Shown: piece after piece, positions 57,150 through 64,000 of the stretch
Position numbering within the stretch: the stretch's first letter is position 1
Layout of the letters: every line of letters begins with the position of its first letter
Origin: Nocardioidaceae bacterium
GTDB lineage: Bacteria > Actinomycetota > Actinomycetes > Propionibacteriales > Nocardioidaceae
DNA length: 64,000 bases
Direction: 5' to 3'
Assembly: GCA_009780515.1 (NCBI GenBank)
Contig: WQZX01000003.1
Location: 41,634 to 105,633 of the forward strand
The notes under the pieces: model-generated
Seen by the model: only the letters and a program-made list of their open reading frames with translations
The model's database searches: none
Told to the model about the DNA's origin: nothing
Translations under genes and position numbers: made by a program

Positions 57150-57523
57150 CGTGCGCCCTCCTTGGTGCGGGCCGGCGTCTTGCCGAGCCAGGCGTAGACC
57201 GGGATGACCTTCGCCCGGTTCTTCCCGCGGGTGTCGGTGGAGTCCTCGTAGCCGCCGGTGCGCTCGAGCAGACGACCGGCGCCGGGTGCCTGGGCGATCT
57301 GGTAGAAGCGGGCGACCTGCGAGGACTTGAGCCGCGTGTGCCGCAGCACCTCGCGGACGTCGTTCTGGTGCAGCGTCCCGTCAGCGCGGACGTGCTTCGC
57401 CAGGACCTCGGCGAAGAAGGCGTAGTCGCTGCCCGGGCACTTGCATCCCTGGGTCTCCACGTGGCTGCCGCAGCCCGAGCACCGATCGGGGAACGCGCGG
57501 AGGTAGTGGTCGAGCGGCGTCAT
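57146..57523 (-). CDS. Hypothetical early phage protein
   Basis: 125 aa from MTPLDHYLRAFPDRCSGCGS. A zinc pair CSGCGSHVETQGCKC is N-terminal, then a winged-helix-like stretch (HQNDVREVLRHTRLKSSQVA, RFYQIAQAPG). A DNA-binding role is plausible. Overlaps neighbours by ATGA. Confidence 0.6.
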   Translation of the reverse strand: MTPLDHYLRAFPDRCSGCGSHVETQGCKCPGSDYAFFAEVLAKHVRADGTLHQNDVREVLRHTRLKSSQVARFYQIAQAPGAGRLLERTGGYEDSTDTRGKNRAKVIPVYAWLGKTPARTKEGAR

Positions 57524-57969
57524 CGCGCACCGTCCTGGCTGTACGGCGCGCCCGAGCCGTGGGAAGCCGGGCGCGCCGTACCTTCGGGAGACTCCTCCGC
57601 AGCACCGGAGGGCTCGCGGCCGACGCCTTCCCGCGTCGGCGCTACCGAAGAATCGAGAGACCCGTGGCCGATCCCCTGTCCAGCCTCGCCGAAGCACTGG
57701 CTGCCCTGCGTGCTGCGCAGCAGATCCTCCAGGGCCGGCACAAGTCGCGCGTTGGTCGCCTCAAGCTTCGCGAGCTGCGCGGCGAGGTCGACGTGCTTTG
57801 GCGTAACTCCAACCTCACCGGGGACGCGCTGGAGGTGATCCTCAAGACCCTCGAGATCTACGGCGAGGCGCTGATCGCGCTGAATCAAGCGTTGGCAGAA
57901 CGAGCCGACACCGACGGCGGCACTGAAGCCAGCGACGACACCGGCGGCGAAGGGGAGTAGCGCCTTCAC
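57520..57969 (-). CDS. Membrane-anchored early protein
   Basis: 149 aa from a GTG overlapping the 17-codon gene stop. A single N-terminal helix (ALLPFAAGVVAGFSAAVGVG) is followed by a coiled-coil-like region (KHVDLAAQLAKLEATNARLV) and a polar disordered tail. Function is unknown. The + strand also has an open frame here with plausible composition, but gene chaining favours this strand. Confidence 0.55.
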   Translation of the reverse strand: MKALLPFAAGVVAGFSAAVGVGSFCQRLIQRDQRLAVDLEGLEDHLQRVPGEVGVTPKHVDLAAQLAKLEATNARLVPALEDLLRSTQGSQCFGEAGQGIGHGSLDSSVAPTREGVGREPSGAAEESPEGTARPASHGSGAPYSQDGAR

Positions 57970-58019
57970 GCTGACCGCCGGACCTTCGCCACGTTGGCGC
58001 GGGCGTCGATGTAGGTCAT
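57966..58019 (-). CDS. 17-codon open frame in the overlapping early chain
   Basis: It reads MTYIDARANVAKVRRSA. The ATG overlaps the preceding stop by ATGA and its TGA overlaps the next GTG by GTGA, so every base is used by the chain. It may be a translated coupling peptide rather than a functional protein. Confidence 0.4.
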   Translation of the reverse strand: MTYIDARANVAKVRRSA

Positions 58020-58213
58020 GACGCACGCTCCGTCGGGAGCGACTCGATCCAGGACGCCAGGTCGGCGGCGAGGATCACGGGACGGTTGCCGTTGTAGTGG
58101 GCGACCAGGTCGCCCTTGGAGATCGCCTCCTTGATGCGGGTCTCGCCGATGCTGGTGGCCTTGGTCGCGCCGGCGACGGAGTAGGCCAGTGCGGCAAGCG
58201 CGAGGGCGGTCAT
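58016..58213 (-). CDS. Excisionase/HTH_17-like DNA-binding protein
   Basis: 65 aa. A winged-helix read TSIGETRIKEAISKGDLVAH, then YNGNRPVILAADLASWIESL, the usual Xis-like pattern with the C-terminal helix. It lies in the early operon rather than beside int. It could be the excisionase for the left/right arm sites or another regulator. Confidence 0.65.
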   Translation of the reverse strand: MTALALAALAYSVAGATKATSIGETRIKEAISKGDLVAHYNGNRPVILAADLASWIESLPTERAS

Positions 58214-58743
58214 GACGCCTCGCTCTTGCTGACCGGGGCGACGGTCTCGGCCCAATCGGCGAACGTCTGCTGACCCTGCTCAACGCGGATCCAGTCGGCG
58301 ACGTCGTACATGCCCATCTCGGCGTCGAACCGGTGCTGCGCGGAGACCCGGCCGCTCTGAGAGAAGTACCGCCAGTCGTCCGGTCGCATGGCCCGGAGCG
58401 CGACGCGCACCCGGACGATGCAGGGCTCCCCGTCGGCGTCGACGGACTCATACTCGAACGCGACGGGCTCGTCGGCGTACAGGTGCCAGTCGACCGGGAG
58501 GGCGTACTGGCCGTTGATCCCGGCCAAGCCCTTGAGGAACCGGTTGACCCTGCGCGTGGCCTGCCCTTCGCGCTGGCCGACGATGGTCTCGGCCGCGATG
58601 CGCTTCGCCTCGAAGGTCGGGACCTCCTCGGCAACGCGGGCGGCGACCTCCTTGACCCAGTCGTCGGACGGGCTGCCGTATCTGTCGGGACGGGCACGCC
58701 GCAGCTCGCCGTCGACGTAGAGCTTGAAGTCTTCGAGGTTCAT
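58210..58743 (-). CDS. Hypothetical early phage protein
   Basis: 177 aa from MNLEDFKLYVDGELRRARPD. It is helical then beta-rich (PVAFEYESVDADGEPCIVRV, RMRPDDW-like AMRPDDWRYFSQSGRVSAQH). It follows the ParB-like gene with a one-base overlap. Similar early proteins exist without known role. Confidence 0.6.
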   Translation of the reverse strand: MNLEDFKLYVDGELRRARPDRYGSPSDDWVKEVAARVAEEVPTFEAKRIAAETIVGQREGQATRRVNRFLKGLAGINGQYALPVDWHLYADEPVAFEYESVDADGEPCIVRVRVALRAMRPDDWRYFSQSGRVSAQHRFDAEMGMYDVADWIRVEQGQQTFADWAETVAPVSKSEAS

Positions 58744-59582
58744 CACAGGTAGTCCTTCTCGATGCGTAGGAACTCGTCGCGGTAGGTGGGCGCGAGTGCG
58801 TCGAGGACCTCGTCGCGCAGCGGGTTGGCGTGGAGGTTCTTGGCCGTCTCCCAGCCGCCGAGGAAGGCGCGGATGTAGCTGCCCAGGCGCTGGACCGCAT
58901 CGCGGCGGTCTTGCGCGGCCTGCCGCTTCTTGCGGACCTCTTCGGCGTTGCGCTGCTCCCAGATCGCCATCGCCTCGCGGTAGGTACCGATGACATCTCC
59001 GCCGACCTTCGCGGCCAGCTCGGGGTCCTTGGCGGTGACGAACTCGCGGGCGTCGTCCTCGGCCGCCTTCTCGATCGCAGCCTTGCGCTCAGCCTGCTCG
59101 GCATCGTCGCGGGCGCGCTCGGCGGCGGTGTAGGCGTCGTTCAGGGTGCGGTCACCGTTGGCGACCTCGATCAGCGCCGAGCGGCCCAGGTGGTCGAGGA
59201 TCAGGCCGCACTGGGAGAGTCGCGAATCTTTCAGATCTGAAAGATTCTCCTTCGCCTCCCCGTAGGCCCAGCGACGGTTCTGGCGCTTGCCGGCCGACTC
59301 CAATGCGAGTCCAACCTCGGCGGCGCGCTGCCCGGTCGTCTGGTGCTTGCGGGCCGCGTTGTCGTGAAGGATGAACGCGAGCGGGTCGCCGTCGTAGGTC
59401 TCGAACGTCGGCTCGACGCCAGCCTTGGCGCAAGCGGCGAGACGGTGCCGGCCGCCGATGACACGACCCTCGGCGTCCAGGGTGACCGGGTGCAGCAGGC
59501 CGACCTCCGCCACCGACTCAGCAATCGCGTCGACCTCGGCATCGAAGACCGGCAGGTCTGCGAGGTAAGGGTGCGGGCTCAT
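58743..59582 (-). CDS. ParB/Srx-nuclease-like protein
   Basis: 279 aa. The ParB N-terminal pattern is clear: FDAEVDAIAESVAEVGLLHP, VTLDAEGRVIGGRHRLAACA and NAARKHQTTGQRAAEVGLAL. The remainder is coiled coil (EQAERKAAIEKAAEDDARE). Phage ParB-like proteins can be nucleases, DNA-binding regulators or CTP switches. No parA is present, so partition is unlikely. Confidence 0.8.
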   Translation of the reverse strand: MSPHPYLADLPVFDAEVDAIAESVAEVGLLHPVTLDAEGRVIGGRHRLAACAKAGVEPTFETYDGDPLAFILHDNAARKHQTTGQRAAEVGLALESAGKRQNRRWAYGEAKENLSDLKDSRLSQCGLILDHLGRSALIEVANGDRTLNDAYTAAERARDDAEQAERKAAIEKAAEDDAREFVTAKDPELAAKVGGDVIGTYREAMAIWEQRNAEEVRKKRQAAQDRRDAVQRLGSYIRAFLGGWETAKNLHANPLRDEVLDALAPTYRDEFLRIEKDYL

Positions 59583-59812
59583 CAGGCGGCGTCCTCGGTG
59601 CGCGGCAGGAGAGAAGCCATCGACACGCCCAGGGCTCGGGCGATCTTCGCCAACTCATCGATGGTGAGGTTTCCGTCGCCGGCAAGTCGGCGCCGAAGCG
59701 TAGGGTGCGGGATGTGGGTCATCTCCGAGAGCCAGATTCCGCTCTGGTTCAGACGTGCCAGTTGCGCCCGAACCTCACCCGCCACGGCGGTTGAGACTGT
59801 GGGGTAGGTCAT
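59582..59812 (-). CDS. Cro-like HTH regulator
   Basis: 76 aa with an XRE helix-turn-helix: IWLSEMTHIPHPTLRRRLAG and LTIDELAKIARALGVSMASL. It is the first gene of the leftward early operon and faces the C1-like gene, so it is the Cro counterpart. An operator palindrome overlaps its ATG. Confidence 0.75.
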   Translation of the reverse strand: MTYPTVSTAVAGEVRAQLARLNQSGIWLSEMTHIPHPTLRRRLAGDGNLTIDELAKIARALGVSMASLLPRTEDAA

Positions 59813-59838
59813 GTCACCTACCGTAGGTCATATGACCT
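59805..59838. promoter_or_regulatory. Paired operators between cro-like and c1-like genes
   Basis: AGGTCATATGACCT (59825-59838) is a perfect 14-bp palindrome, and TAGGTCATGTCACCTA (59805-59820) is a near-copy that covers the cro-like start codon. Centre-to-centre distance is about two helical turns, suited to cooperative dimers. Confidence 0.7.
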
Positions 59839-59889
59839 GAAAATGCCAAGCATTGCCTTGGGCGTGTCGTTTCTGGCACTCTTTATGCC

Positions 59890-60147
59890 ATGACCACCTA
59901 TGAACCGGACCCGGTTGCGGCGGAGATCGCTGCGATTCTGCGTGGCTACCGGGCGCGCCTTGGCCTGAACCAGGCCGAGCTTGCGGCTGCGACTGGCATC
60001 GACCAGTCGCATTGGTCAGCGCTTGAGCGAGGGAAGCGGGCGATGACTATCGATCAGATGGCGGCGGCCTGTCGGCTGATGAACCTGAGCATGGAGCAGG
60101 TCATGGACGAGGCCGAACGCTCAGTGATCCGCTCACAGGAGGGCTAG
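59890..60147 (+). CDS. C1-like XRE repressor
   Basis: 85 aa. The XRE HTH is clear (YRARLGLNQAELAAATGIDQ, SHWSALERGKRAMTIDQMAA), with a short C-terminal helix. There is no peptidase domain, so induction would not be by RecA-promoted self-cleavage. It is divergent from the cro-like gene with the operator pair between. Its 3' end overlaps the convergent gene at 60133 by 15 bp. Confidence 0.8.
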   Translation: MTTYEPDPVAAEIAAILRGYRARLGLNQAELAAATGIDQSHWSALERGKRAMTIDQMAAACRLMNLSMEQVMDEAERSVIRSQEG

Positions 60148-60450
60148 CACGCCGCTCCGCCTCAGTGCGAGTACGTCGACGAGATCCCAATCACGACGTC
60201 CGAGCAGGTAGAGATCCAGCGCGTCAGCCTCGATGTCGGCCGCAGCAGCGACGTCCCACAGCGTGTAGTGCTTGTCCTGCATCAAGCCGGAGAGCTGCTC
60301 GCTCAGGTGCGCGGAGCAGCAGCCGGCGAAGCCAGCACTGCACCTAGTTACCATGCTGTAATTCTGCCCCGCCTTGCCGACAGTCACGCAACGGTTGTCC
60401 ACAGGATCGATAGACGCACTCGGCGCCGCTTCTTCATTGGTCACGCTCAT
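60133..60450 (-). CDS. Small HTH-like lysogeny-region protein
   Basis: 105 aa from MSVTNEEAAPSASIDPVDNR. The C-terminal half looks like a HTH (LSGLMQDKHYTLWDVAAAAD, IEADALDLYLLGRRDWDLVD). It has Cys at TRCSAGFAGCCSAH. It faces the repressor gene and overlaps it by 15 bp. It may be a second regulator. The start is uncertain. Confidence 0.55.
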   Translation of the reverse strand: MSVTNEEAAPSASIDPVDNRCVTVGKAGQNYSMVTRCSAGFAGCCSAHLSEQLSGLMQDKHYTLWDVAAAADIEADALDLYLLGRRDWDLVDVLALRRSGVLALL

Positions 60451-60584
60451 GTTCGGTGCCGCACCGTCCCGGGATCGTCTGGCCCGCATTCCGTTGCGGG
60501 CAGCCACCGTAGGCAGACCAACCCCCGGAAGTCTCTAGGACGAAATCCCGATTCCCGTAAGACGGAAACCTCTACGGTTCCGCG

Positions 60585-60764
60585 GTGGGACGAGTGGGGC
60601 GGCCGCCGACGGGTCAGGACCCGCAGGTGACGTTTCGTCTCCCGCTGCCAGTGAAGGATCGGCTGGACGCCATCGCCGAGCGCGAGGGCATCACCCGAAG
60701 CGCGATCCTCGTACGCCTGGTGGCGCGGTACGTCGAGAGCTACCCGCTCGAGGACGTGGACTAG
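60585..60764 (+). CDS. Ribbon-helix-helix DNA-binding protein
   Basis: 59 aa from a GTG. It reads VGRPPTGQDPQVTFRLPLPV, then KDRLDAIAEREGITRSAILV and LVARYVES, the beta-strand and two helices of the RHH fold with the FRLP ribbon. It is convergent with the integrase and shares the tetranucleotide CTAG (60761-60764) as both stop codons. An imperfect inverted repeat CGGAAACC/GGTTCCG precedes it and could be its operator. A role in lysogeny or integrase control is plausible. Confidence 0.75.
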   Translation: MGRVGRPPTGQDPQVTFRLPLPVKDRLDAIAEREGITRSAILVRLVARYVESYPLEDVD

Positions 60765-62020
60765 CCGAGCGCCTTGGCGCGCCAGTCCATCGCGGTCCCC
60801 AGCGCGGCCGTGGCCTCGGTGACGCGGGCATCCGAGGTGTGGGTGTAGACCGCCTCGTTGACCGCCTTCGATGCGTGGCCGATGATCTTCTGCCGCACGT
60901 CGACGGGGAAGCCGAGCTCGGTCAGGATCGTGTTGCAGGTGTGCCGGGCCGAGTGCCGGTCGACGTCGGGGAGCTGGGCCGCGCGCAGGGCGGCGTCCCA
61001 GGCGATCGCGTCGTCCTTCGGGTCGATCGGCCGGCCCAGGTCGCGGGTGAAGATCAGTCCACACATGCCGGGCTCGGTGTTCTTGAGGTAGGTCCGCAGC
61101 GTCTCGGTCAGCAGCGGCGGCATCGTGAACTCGCGCCAGCCGGCCGCCGTCTTCGGCCGCGTCAGGTACAGGCCGCCCTCGACATGGCGGACCTCCTGGT
61201 CGCCGGGGATGCTGAGACGCCGCTTCGGGCAGTTGCCACCCCTGGCGCGGCCGCAGGGCTCGTCTCCGCAGCCGTGCTCGAAGGTGATCCGCTGGAGCTG
61301 CCACATGACCGTCAGGACGCCGGTCTCGACGTTGACGGACTCCCGCGTCAGCCCGAGCCGCTCGCCGGCGCGCAGACCCGCCAGGAACGCGGTGGCCCAC
61401 ATCGCGAGGTCGCGGGGGACCGTGCCGTCGGCAGGGTCGTGCGCGGTGAGCATCTGGAGCGCCTGGGCATTGGTGAGGTACAGCCGCTCGCGCTTGGCGG
61501 CGGCTGGCTTCCGGACCAGGTCGCAGGGGTTGCGGCCGATCTTCTGCTCTCGCTCGGCCGCGGCGAGGATGGAGGACAGGACGGCGATCGCCCCGCGGGC
61601 CGTGGTGGTGGTCAGGCCGCGGTCGGTGATGTAGTCACGCACCCGATGGACGTGGTCGGGCCCGAGCTTGTCGAGGCGAACGCTGCCGATCGAGGGCTTG
61701 ATGTAGTTCTCGATCTTGGAGCGGTAGCCCTCGCGCGTCTTCACCTTGAGGTCGTGCATGGCGTATCGCTCCCACCACACGTCGCACCAGCGGGCGAGGG
61801 TCGTCGTCGCGGTCGGGAGGTCACCATTGCGCTCCAGGTCGTCGCGCAGCTTGGTCAGCGCCTTCTGGGCATCGCCGTACTTCGCGCGGACGATGACCTT
61901 GCGCCGGCGCTTGCCGTCAGCGGCTGGGGGGAGCGTCACGGCGGCGACCCACATGCCGTCGCTCTTGCGTCTGTAGAGGCCGCCGGTGTTGTGCCCTCGA
62001 CGGTCCTTCTTGCCTGCCAT
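60761..62020 (-). CDS. int: Tyrosine integrase
   Basis: 419 aa. The N-terminal arm-binding domain (GGLYRRKSDGMWVAAVTLPP) is followed by the core-binding helical domain (WCDVWWERYAMHDLKVKTRE). The catalytic residues are in order: Arg in FLAGLRAGERLGL, Lys in RPKTAAGWREF, His-x-x-Arg in DRHSARHTCNT, His in IIGHASK and Tyr in AVYTHTS. It lies immediately inside attR with its arm sites between its start and the core. It catalyses insertion into the CAU tRNA. Confidence 0.95.
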   Translation of the reverse strand: MAGKKDRRGHNTGGLYRRKSDGMWVAAVTLPPAADGKRRRKVIVRAKYGDAQKALTKLRDDLERNGDLPTATTTLARWCDVWWERYAMHDLKVKTREGYRSKIENYIKPSIGSVRLDKLGPDHVHRVRDYITDRGLTTTTARGAIAVLSSILAAAEREQKIGRNPCDLVRKPAAAKRERLYLTNAQALQMLTAHDPADGTVPRDLAMWATAFLAGLRAGERLGLTRESVNVETGVLTVMWQLQRITFEHGCGDEPCGRARGGNCPKRRLSIPGDQEVRHVEGGLYLTRPKTAAGWREFTMPPLLTETLRTYLKNTEPGMCGLIFTRDLGRPIDPKDDAIAWDAALRAAQLPDVDRHSARHTCNTILTELGFPVDVRQKIIGHASKAVNEAVYTHTSDARVTEATAALGTAMDWRAKALG

Positions 62021-62039
62021 GAGCGGAGTCTACCGCAGA

Positions 62040-62060
62040 CGTTAGCCAAATCGTTAGCCA
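62040..62060. promoter_or_regulatory. Right arm-type integrase sites (pair)
   Basis: CGTTAGCCA starts at 62040 and at 62052, the same sequence, orientation and 12-bp spacing as the left pair at 22131-22151. It lies 20 bp upstream of the integrase start. Confidence 0.7.
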
Positions 62061-62134
62061 ACTACGTGGGGTCATCGGGGGTCATATGCCCCGTTTTACC
62101 GCGTGTCTGAGGTTCTCTAGACGTGGCAGGACAT

Positions 62135-62147
62135 GACTCATAATCCT
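62135..62147. other. attR core
   Basis: GACTCATAATCCT identical to 22079-22091. To the right, the sequence continues as the 3' half of the host tRNA. Confidence 0.8.
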
Positions 62148-62181
62148 TGGGTCGTGGGTTCAAGCCCCACCTGCCCCACCA
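62135..62181 (+). pseudogene. 3' half of host CAU tRNA with encoded CCA
   Basis: It reads the anticodon loop, variable loop GGGTC, T-arm GTGGGTTCAAGCCCCAC, acceptor CTGCCCC, discriminator A and CCA. No D-arm or 5' acceptor strand precedes it, so it is not a tRNA gene alone. It completes the 5' half at 22049. Confidence 0.85.
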
Positions 62182-62273
62182 CGTGCAGCAGGCGTGCGGT
62201 CGCCCGTTCCGGGGTAGGACGCCGCTGTCGAGGGCCGGATCCCTTCCCGCCCCACAGCGAACCTGGAGGACCG

Positions 62274-62706
62274 ATGGCCTGGGGCAAGAGCGAGGAGCAG
62301 AAGCAGGCGGAGGCCGCCGAGCGGGCCGAGGCCGAGCGCCGGGTGGCGGCGCAGAAGGCCGAGGCGGAGGCGAAGAAGGCCGCGGCCGAGTACGCCGCCA
62401 GCCCGGTCGGCCGGGCGGAGGCGGCTGCCGCGGCGGGGGCGGTGTTCTTCCAGCTCGAGCTCGACATCTCCCAGCTCGCGGGTCCGTCCTCCGGGTTCGG
62501 CTCCTCGGACAACACGATCCGCGGCACCGGCGGGCGTCCCGACGTCCTCGGCCAGGTCGAGGACAAGGGATGGCGTCTCGAGAACGTGGGCTACGTCTTC
62601 GTCGAGACGGGCTCGACGACCTCCGACCGGGTGTTCTCGACCGGGCAGGGGCACCGTCACGCGCGGCGTCGTACGAGGCATCTACCTGTTCCGTCGCGTC
62701 GAGTGA
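62274..62706 (+). pseudogene. Small host protein, frame-broken near the C-terminus
   Basis: It starts MAWGKSEEQKQAEAAERAEA with a coiled coil (RRVAAQKAEAEAKKAAAEYA), then a beta-rich part (VFFQLELDISQLAGPSSGFG, RLENVGYVFVETGSTTSDRV). Removing one G of the run at 62648-62651 gives TVTRGVVRGIYLFRRVE and a stop at 62706, a natural end. Uncorrected it runs on as a basic shadow. The beta-rich end resembles DUF4177-type small proteins. About 143 aa. Confidence 0.6.
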
Positions 62707-62721
62707 CGCTGGGCGCGTCCG

Positions 62722-63834
62722 TCAGGAGGCGCCCGAGATCCGCAGGTTCGAGCCCTCGCCGACGAGGTCGAGGGTGACGTTCTCGGTGCGGGTCGAGGAG
62801 CCGTTGGCGGACCGCAGCGTGTAGCGATAGCGATAGGTGACGGTCATCTGCCGGGGGTCCGCGTGCATCGACAGGATCCGTGCGCCGGAGACGGCCGACC
62901 AGAACTGGCGGTAGCGCGGGCTGGCGTGCTGGTAGCCGGCCGTCAGCATCCGGAACCCCGCCCCGGGGCTGGTGCTCGCCGTCGCGACGTACCTGCGAGC
63001 GAACGACTCCATCTGCCCGCTCGTGGGCCGCCGGGGCTTGTGCCGCTTCTTGTGCGGCTTCTTGCGCTGCTTCGGCTTGGCCTTGTGGGTCGGCGAGGCG
63101 CTGGGCGAGGAGTGGGTCGGGGCGACGCTGGGCGAAGCGCCCGCCGGCGGGGTCGCGACCGGGGCGCCGCCGTGGTGGCCGAGGACGAGGATGCCCGCGA
63201 TCAGCGCCGCGATGACGACGAGCGCGCCCAGGATCAGCGCGAGCATCGGTGTACGTCGGTCCCGTGGCACCCCGGCCGCCGCGATCGCTCCCGTCGCACC
63301 GATCTCCTCGGCCGGTACGTCGTCGACGGAGCCGACCGGCAGCGTGTGCACCGCGCCGAGCTCCGCGGTCGGCGGCGAGGCGGTCGGAGGCGAGGCGGTC
63401 GGAGGCGCGAGGGGCGGAAGCTGCATCGTCGACTCGCCGCCTTGACCCGGCCCGCGGAGGTGCGACGCCACCTCGGCCATGCTCGGGCGCCGGGCCGGGT
63501 CGGTCGCCAGCGCGGTCTCGACCAGTGGCCCCAGCCAGCCCGCGCGGCGCAGCCGTGCCGGCGCCTCCGGCGAGTGCTCGTACGGCGTGTGGCCCGCCAT
63601 CGCGTGGAACAGCAGCGCGCCGACCGACCACACGTCCGTGGCCGCTGTCGGCTGCTGGCCCGCGGCGACCTCGGGCGCGACGTACGCCGGGTCGATCGTC
63701 CCGCGGATCCGCCCGGCGGCGTGCTCGGAGGCGAGCGAGTCGGCCAGCGGAAGGACGGCGCGCGCGGCCTCGTCCGGGCCTAGCCGGGCGCCGGTCCGGA
63801 GGGAGGCCACGATGCTCGCGGCGTGCTCGGTCAT
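62722..63834 (-). CDS. Membrane-anchored pseudokinase (C-lobe only)
   Basis: 370 aa from MTEHAASIVASLRTGARLGP. The first 150 residues match the C-lobe of Ser/Thr kinases (TIDPAYVAPEVAAGQQPTAA, TDVWSVGALLFHAMAGHTPY, LATDPARRPSMAEVASHLRG), but the N-lobe, HRD and DFG motifs are absent, so it should not phosphorylate. Then come a Pro/Thr linker, one TM helix (LALILGALVVIAALIAGILV), a Lys-rich segment and an extracellular NTF2-like domain. It may be a scaffold or sensor for other PknB-type kinases. Confidence 0.8.
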   Translation of the reverse strand: MTEHAASIVASLRTGARLGPDEAARAVLPLADSLASEHAAGRIRGTIDPAYVAPEVAAGQQPTAATDVWSVGALLFHAMAGHTPYEHSPEAPARLRRAGWLGPLVETALATDPARRPSMAEVASHLRGPGQGGESTMQLPPLAPPTASPPTASPPTAELGAVHTLPVGSVDDVPAEEIGATGAIAAAGVPRDRRTPMLALILGALVVIAALIAGILVLGHHGGAPVATPPAGASPSVAPTHSSPSASPTHKAKPKQRKKPHKKRHKPRRPTSGQMESFARRYVATASTSPGAGFRMLTAGYQHASPRYRQFWSAVSGARILSMHADPRQMTVTYRYRYTLRSANGSSTRTENVTLDLVGEGSNLRISGAS

Positions 63835-63854
63835 CCTCGGCAGCCTAGGCCGTG

Positions 63855-64000
63855 TTGGTAAAGCCCCGGCCTGCTGGGCGCCGCGCTGTACGCACTCCGG
63901 CGGCGTTGCCGATGCTCGAAAGACGTCCAGTCTGCCAGCGCATCGGCGCCTTGCCGGCGCACGCACATCGCGACGCTCGCGACGGCCCCGGCTTTACCAA
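63855..64000. repeat. Palindromic intergenic element with TTGGTAAAGCC ends
   Basis: TTGGTAAAGCC at 63855-63865 and its exact complement GGCTTTACCAA at 63990-64000 bracket about 120 bp with further inverted segments. The inner part shares GCGCACGCACATCGC with the interval at 2046-2060. No coding frame fits. The element may continue past the window edge. Confidence 0.6.

Noticed and set aside
57559..57960. + strand frame with plausible composition (LSSLAEALAALRAAQQILQG)
   Set aside because: It lies wholly antisense to a gene joined by GTGA and ATGA overlaps to both neighbours, and it has no ribosome site; kept only as a weak alternative.
58743..59582. Plasmid-type partition system
   Set aside because: Only a ParB-like protein is present; no ParA ATPase and no parS-like cluster was seen.
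62135..62181. A separate tRNA gene at the right junction
   Set aside because: Only the 3' half is present; no D-arm or 5' acceptor strand precedes it.

Overview
The window is high-GC actinobacterial DNA. Gene content, gene order (recO, uppS, glyS, dus, dgt, dnaG), many GTG starts and several apparently leaderless promoters fit a Nocardioides-like member of the Propionibacteriales. That assignment is inferred from gene content and style, not from a database search.

Chromosome, left flank (1-22048): two tandem overlapping secreted lipases; a small membrane protein; recO; a secreted matrixin-like protease; an AbiEi-like gene flanked by two copies of a 94-bp palindromic repeat; uppS; a small His-rich membrane protein with a Zur/Fur-like operator at its start; an ABM-domain protein; glyS; a lipoprotein; dus; a secreted SH3/M15-like protein; dgt; a secreted choice-of-anchor P-like protein; an L,D-transpeptidase; dnaG; tRNA-Asn; an LCP cell-wall ligase; a PoxB-like enzyme; and a glutamate-synthase-family protein.

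Prophage (about 22079-62147, near 40 kb): a siphovirus-type temperate phage inserted in the anticodon loop of a tRNA with anticodon CAU. The tRNA 5' half is at 22049-22091 and its 3' half with encoded CCA at 62135-62181. Both junctions carry the same 13-bp core and a pair of CGTTAGCCA arm-type sites. Just inside the left end the phage carries a complete CAU tRNA, probably a replacement for the broken host gene. Next come hicAB on the + strand. The lytic genes run leftward on the - strand. The early block (59.8-46.6 kb) is a tightly overlapping chain holding Cro-like, ParB-like, Xis-like, Rad52-like, replication and HNH proteins plus many small unknowns. The late block (46.2-22.9 kb) holds terminase, portal, MuF, scaffold, capsid, connectors, tail tube, frameshifted tail chaperones, tape measure, minor tail proteins, fibre and a lysis region. 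The lysogeny genes at the right end are a C1-like repressor, a ribbon-helix-helix protein and a tyrosine integrase. A 4-TM gene on the + strand between the tail chaperone and the tape measure looks like a moron.

Chromosome, right flank (62148-64000): a small protein broken by a frameshift, a membrane pseudokinase lacking the catalytic N-lobe, and a palindromic intergenic element running to the window end.

Several genes, mostly between 50.2 and 54.4 kb, are each broken by one apparent base change in a short G/C run. These could be real decay or sequence errors, and they are annotated as frameshifted rather than forced into open frames.
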